Shown here in pieces: positions 59,761 through 64,000 of a stretch of DNA of 64,000 nt. The DNA lies in assembly GCF_954871325.1 (NCBI RefSeq), contig NC_088779.1, positions 23,608,869 through 23,672,868 of the forward strand, read 5' to 3'. A program made the translations under genes and the position numbers. Within the stretch, counting starts at the first letter, position 1. Each line of letters starts with the position of its first letter. The DNA is from Gordionus sp. m RMFG-2023 (lineage: Eukaryota > Nematomorpha > Gordioida > Chordodea > Parachordodidae). The notes under the pieces were generated by a model. The model had not been told where the DNA came from and made no database searches. It saw only the letters and a program-made list of their open reading frames with translations.

Positions 59761-60139
59761 CAAGCAATCGTATTCCTTAACACTATAAATAAAAGCAACT
59801 TTATCTATTTTCTATAAAAAGATTATAATTTAAATCATAATTTTAACTTGATTCTTTGGTTTTATATCATCAAAAAAGGTTGTCATTGATTTCGAATACA
59901 TTTTTAAAATTGGTGGTAAATCTTAAATATTTTGTGCTATATTCACCAAAATCTGTATTTAACGAAGCACTATTTCAAAATCTCGCGATAAATACAAAAT
60001 GATTTGTGTTTTGAAAAAATCGCGGCGACTAGCTTTTGCTACTCAATCGCGCGATCGGTAACTATGAATGCGATATGATATTTACTATATTTTGTATTTG
60101 TCGCGGCTAAATCGCAATCGCGCCACTATGAATTCAGGG

Positions 60140-60545
60140 TAATACATTAGCTATGATGCATCCGCGATAATGCATTCGCGGTATTACATTCGCTGTAATG
60201 CATTCTTTGTAATGCATTCGCGATATTACATTCGCTGTAATGCATTCGCTATAATGTTTTCGCGGTAATGCTTTTGTGATAATATATTCACTATAATACA
60301 TTCGCTATGATGCATTCGCGATAATGCATTCGCGGTATTACATTCGCTGTAATGCATTCGCTATAATATTTTCGCGGTAATGCATTTGCTATAATGCATT
60401 CGCGCTAATATATTCGCTATGATACATTCGCTATAATGCATTTGCGGTAATGCATTCGCTATAATATCTTTTCGCGGTAATCGACATTCGCGATAATGCA
60501 TTCGCGATGATGCATTCGCGATAATACATTTCGCGGTATTGACGT
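60140..60545. repeat. 14-bp minisatellite, main array
   Basis: About 28 units of ATAATGCATTCGCG-type sequence, variable at a few positions, each with an ATGCAT core. It continues the three units at 54684-54728. Confidence 0.9.
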
Positions 60546-60951
60546 GATACGATTTAAAATATATTTTATTTTTTTAGATAAAAATAAAACTTTTAACTAT
60601 ACAGTAAAACGAGTGTCATTATTAAATATACAATAAAAGGGGATAAATAAAGTTAGATTTTAATTAAATACATATTGAATTAAATATGGACAGGCAATTA
60701 ATTAAAATTAAAAGTCATATTGGCTGCATGGTTTGAAAGATGCCCATATTTATTCCACAATTGAGGCAAAAATATTTGAGTTGGACACACTTTACACTTA
60801 TTAGTTATCTTCATTGGTGTAAAAAAAATGTTCCATATCCATATTAAAAGGCAGGCTTTACTCGTCTCAATTTAGTGGTTGATGTGAATTAAAAACTCGG
60901 CCCAAATTATTTATAAAATTTAAAAAATATAAATAATACCCTATAACCATT

Positions 60952-61421
60952 GCCTATAACATCTTAAATTTTACCTTAAAACAAGATTATATGGATCGTG
61001 GCCCCACCCTGTGACAGTTTGTTGGAAAATGGAAGACCAATCTAGTCAGGAGGGCTCCAATAGAGCGAAATAAGGGTATTTAGGTTTTTAAAATTTTATC
61101 CATATGTCAATATAAATACCGGGATAATAATTATATTATAAGGCAAAATTTTTAAAACAAAAAGCAAATCGTTTGACACCTGCAAAATTAGTACTCTAAT
61201 TTAGGTTTTAAAAATGAATATTTATGCTAAATTTCCACATAAATTCATTAATGTACGAATTAATTTTTTCTGACTTAAAATATATGTTTCATTTTTTTTT
61301 TACTTTTGGGAAGGAGTATAAAAAACCCTATCTCTGAACTTTTTCACAGATTAAAAAGTCAAGTATCCATTGCTAACTTAAATCATTGTGTAAAGAGGCA
61401 ACACAATCTTCGCGCTAGGAG
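60952..61421. repeat. 490-bp dispersed repeat, copy 2
   Basis: Same orientation and right edge (CGCGCTAGGA) as 1-491. The left edge in this copy falls near GCCTATAACATC at 60952. Confidence 0.75.
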
Positions 61422-62400
61422 AGGAGTGAGGTAGCCATATGATAAAACTAATAAGGGATATGCGAGGCTTTCACTAGGTAAAAGAAACTTCCCCTCTGCT
61501 CCTTCCGTTTCTTTATTTAATTGAAAAAACGACGTGCCCATGCTCTGCCTCTGAGCCATAATAGCAGAGCTCTAACTTTTTAAAATCATTTTAAAAGATC
61601 ATACTATAATGAGTATTTTAATCTTTGGGTTGGGTCAAATTTTAAAAACTAACAAAATCCTTATATCTACCTCATCGAATTCTTCAGAGTGGAAAGACAG
61701 CACTTCTTAAATCAAACTTCATCGCTGCATTTTTTAATTCCTGTAATACTTTAATTTGTTTTTCCCTTGACCATAGAGCCCCAAAAATTAGGCTTAGTAT
61801 TAATAATCGAGTCGGGAACAAATTCCCTAAGCAAAAATTAAGTAAAACGGCAATTACCATATCGTCACAGAAATCCATGGACGAACAAAAAGAGGCAATA
61901 GAAAAGGTAAAAGCTCTGGTCGTAGAGAGCCAAAAAGCTAATGCTAACGAAATGTCTAACATCAAGATCCAATTAGCCAATGCTACCGAACAAATCACAA
62001 GGCTCTTGAATGTTATGGAGATATATCGGGATACAAAGACCCCCACTATAGCCGGTGTAGCGTGATTAATTAACTCCCCTTATCACATACCTCTGAGTTA
62101 AGTTGTAACGATGATAGATTAACTCCCCCTTTGATAAACAGTGTTAATGAGGGAGTTAATTAATAACAAAAATCTTAATTACAATGTTAAATGATAGGGA
62201 GAGTTATATGATCATACTGTTTTTTTTTATTACTGAAATTCTTATAAATTTAATTTTTGATATTAATTTTGATTTTCCAAATTAAATTTGAATCGAATTT
62301 TAATTTTATTAATCTTGTTTGTATAGATTGACATCCTAATTTCAAATTTTCAAAATTTCAAGTAAATATTATCATTATTATATTATAAATATATAAAATA
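61422..62400. other. Stretch with a short coiled-coil frame and an inverted repeat
   Basis: A plus-strand frame at 61877-62065 encodes 62 residues that are Glu/Lys/Ala-rich and would form a coiled coil (MDEQKEAIEKVKAL...). It matches no family I know and may be part of a retroelement capsid-region fossil or chance. At 62067-62162, TTAATTAACTCCCC and GGGAGTTAATTAA form an inverted repeat. Confidence 0.4.
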
Positions 62401-62691
62401 GTGAATATCAATATTGTCAATGTTTATAATTACCTTAAATCCAAAACTTACCCAACCTCCTATATCGGAGATCATGGGTTGAAAAGAAACCTTAGAGTTA
62501 AATGTGCCAAGTTTTCCTTAAAGAATGGCAAACTCTACCATCACCTACATAATGCTGAGGTAATCTCACTCATCAGTCAACAACAAAATCTTTTAGTTTC
62601 ATTCCATGGAGGATGTGACACAAATATCACAGAAATGTCATTATCAGGTCATTTTGGAATCAACAAGACATATGATAACATAATTTTATAA
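62401..62691 (+). mobile_element. Integrase zinc-finger (H2C2) fossil fragment
   Basis: The translation has YPTSYIGDHGLKRNLRVKC, KNGKLYHHL, LLVSFHGG and SGHFGINKTYDNI. This is the spacing of the integrase H2C2 region in gypsy-like retroelements and Ginger-type transposons. It is a short, isolated, broken fragment without the catalytic core, so the family cannot be settled. Confidence 0.6.
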
Positions 62692-62766
62692 ACTGGTTAA
62701 AGTATTGTATTTTGTGAAAAACATAGAATCAATATAAATTTGTAATTGCTCATCTTTTTTATTTAA

Positions 62767-64000
62767 CCCTGTATTGCATACTGTGTATCTCAAGCCACAT
62801 ACCACAAATTATATAATAAATATTTTATAAATAAATTTTAAATCAATTGCATGGTGTGTATTTGAAGCCATATTCTATATCTTCGATTGGAATTTTAATT
62901 TGGGCCACGTGATCTATTATTTATTTTTAATTTCGCATTTTATTAAACCCTATTTTTAAAAATGGCTATTTTTTTATAAAATTTTTCTTCTCAATTTTCT
63001 ACACATCGTAAAAGGATAAATAATATATTTGACAAATTTCAAAACATTAAAATTAGATAAATAAAAGGTAAAAATTAATGTTTATGAAATTATTTTATAT
63101 ATATTTATTATTTTTGATAATTATATTTTGTAATAATCATAAGTTGCTTTAAAGACACATTATGCAAATAAGGTATTTTATTTGAGTTTTATATTTTTAG
63201 AATTATGAATTGTGGTACCATACCTAATGATAGTGAAGATTCAAATTTAAGTGAATCGTCTGATGAGGAGTTTCTGTAAACCCAAAATAATGATTTAGGT
63301 ATATTTAAAATGTATGCTCTTATATAATCTATAAATATCTAGATTTCAATGAGAGTGATGAATCGGAAGAGGATGAAAATATAAATAATGAAAAAGGAAT
63401 CGTGAGAAAAATGATTTGGAAAAATTGCTTAACTAATTTACCATTAGTTATTCCAAAGTGGAAAGGAGAAAACCCAACGGTTGATAAAGTAAAAAAACCA
63501 ATGGATTATTATAATACATATCTCAATGATTTATTACCTCTAATTGTTTACGAATCAAATTTATATGCAATTCAATGTAATTCCAACAAACCTTTGAATT
63601 TATCGATAGATGAATTAGAAAAATTTATAGGAATTATTTTTTACATGTCAATTATTAAACTTCCCAGAGCACGTCTCTACTGGGCCACCAATACAAGACA
63701 GGCCAAGGTGGCTGATGTCATGACCCTAAATCGCTGGGAACAAATCAAATCATTCATTCATATAAATGATAATGACAAATTTATTCCACTTGGAAGTGAG
63801 GGCCATGACCCACTTCATAAAATTAGACCCTTGATAACTATAACCAATAATATACTAAAATCTTTATCGATAGGGGAAAATATTTGCGTAGATGAGCAAA
63901 TAATTCCATACAAAGGGATGAGCAGATTAAAGCAATATAACCCCCAAAAGCCCAAAAAATGGGGCTATAAAGTCTTTCTACTATGCGGAGATGATGGCCT
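62767..64000 (+). mobile_element. piggyBac element, left part (runs off the window)
   Basis: TTAA at 62763-62766 is followed by CCCTGTATTGCATACTG, which fits the piggyBac target and terminus type. A related word (TTGCATGGTGTGTATTTGAAG) at about 62847 may be a subterminal repeat. The transposase begins 440 bp in. The right end is beyond the window. Confidence 0.65.
63205..64000 (+). CDS. piggyBac transposase, N-terminal two thirds, open at window end
   Basis: This would catalyse precise TTAA cut-and-paste. Exon 1 (63205-63299) is acidic (SEDSNLSESSDEEF) with one in-frame TAA at 63277. A 43-bp intron (63300-63342) follows in phase 1. Exon 2 (63343 on) stays open to 64000 and shows DELEKFIGIIFYMSIIKLPR, YWATNTRQAKVADVM, then INDNDK, PLHKIRPLI and SIGENICVDEQIIPYKG. 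The Asp of VDEQ corresponds to the first catalytic Asp. KPKKWGYKVFLLCGDDG follows, typical of DDE_Tnp_1_7. The later catalytic Asp residues and the Cys-rich tail lie outside. Apart from the TAA in the poorly conserved leader, it looks intact here. Confidence 0.85.

Larger units (their letters stand above)
54729..60139 (+). mobile_element. PIF/Harbinger element, 5.4 kb, with nested insertions
   Basis: Inverted ends begin CCCTGAATTCATAGTG on both sides, with GCGATTGCGAT and GCCGCGA further in. The target duplication is TAA (54726-54728 and 60140-60142), as expected for PIF/Harbinger (TWA). Inside are a transposase on the plus strand (55275-56101) and a MADF-type second protein on the minus strand (58200-56950), the usual two-gene layout. 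Later insertions are a 412-bp repeat (54862-55273), a hAT foldback (57349-57780) and a deleted hAT (58215-59760); a hAT fragment also lies at 56299-56827. The element sits inside a 14-bp minisatellite. Confidence 0.88.

Noticed and set aside
61684-62046. 120-residue minus-strand frame
   Set aside because: It overlaps the plus-strand coiled-coil frame and runs on the opposite strand of biased codons; no family match.

Overview
The window reads as nuclear DNA of an invertebrate animal: very AT-rich, densely filled with transposons, and carrying intron-split genes of metazoan type. I recognise three host genes: clustered-mitochondria protein (CLU/CLUH), a SEA-EGF membrane protein, and a U-box/RING protein of the UBOX5 (RNF37) type. 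Introns are often tiny (about 43-120 bp), with a few of 1-1.5 kb that hold transposon debris. I cannot name the species.

Layout. 0-5 kb: one copy of a 490-bp dispersed repeat (its partner lies at 61 kb), a Merlin relic and a hAT element (2382-4283). 5.4-16.5 kb: CLU on the plus strand. Twenty exons join in phase, except across a Helitron (3' end at 6039), where a conserved N-terminal exon is not visible. The TPR-coding end of CLU is also not found. 18.0-22.5 kb: an inverted repeat with 1.7-kb arms and a 1-kb spacer; each arm carries an EGF-like exon. The right arm runs into the SEA-EGF-transmembrane gene (22.0-23.9 kb). 27.0-30.5 kb: a young non-coding LTR array with three LTRs and a 5-bp target duplication. 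35.4-38.1 kb: a MULE transposase gene with two FLYWCH fingers and a tandem array of 42/45-nt symmetric mini-exons between them. 40.2 kb: a 32-bp tandem array of TGACGTCA palindromes. 41.0-42.1 kb: a hAT-type element with exact 8-bp duplications.

43.3-46.7 kb: a dispersed repeat split by another hAT (43520-45145), then the UBOX5-like copy, which has no introns and is damaged. 49-53 kb: Ty3/gypsy fossils with LTRs, a primer site and a repeat-bearing leader. 54.7-60.1 kb: a whole PIF/Harbinger element with matching inverted ends and a TAA duplication, sitting inside a 14-bp minisatellite. It holds a damaged transposase, a MADF-type second protein and at least three later insertions. 61-64 kb: the second 490-bp repeat copy, an integrase-like fossil, and the left part of a piggyBac element that runs off the window.

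Most sequence outside the genes is transposon-derived, and many insertions are nested. The target duplications give an order of events, especially in the Harbinger region and the 43-45 kb region. The most unusual structures are the mini-exon array in the MULE, the inverted duplication of an EGF exon, the three-LTR array and the nested Harbinger element.
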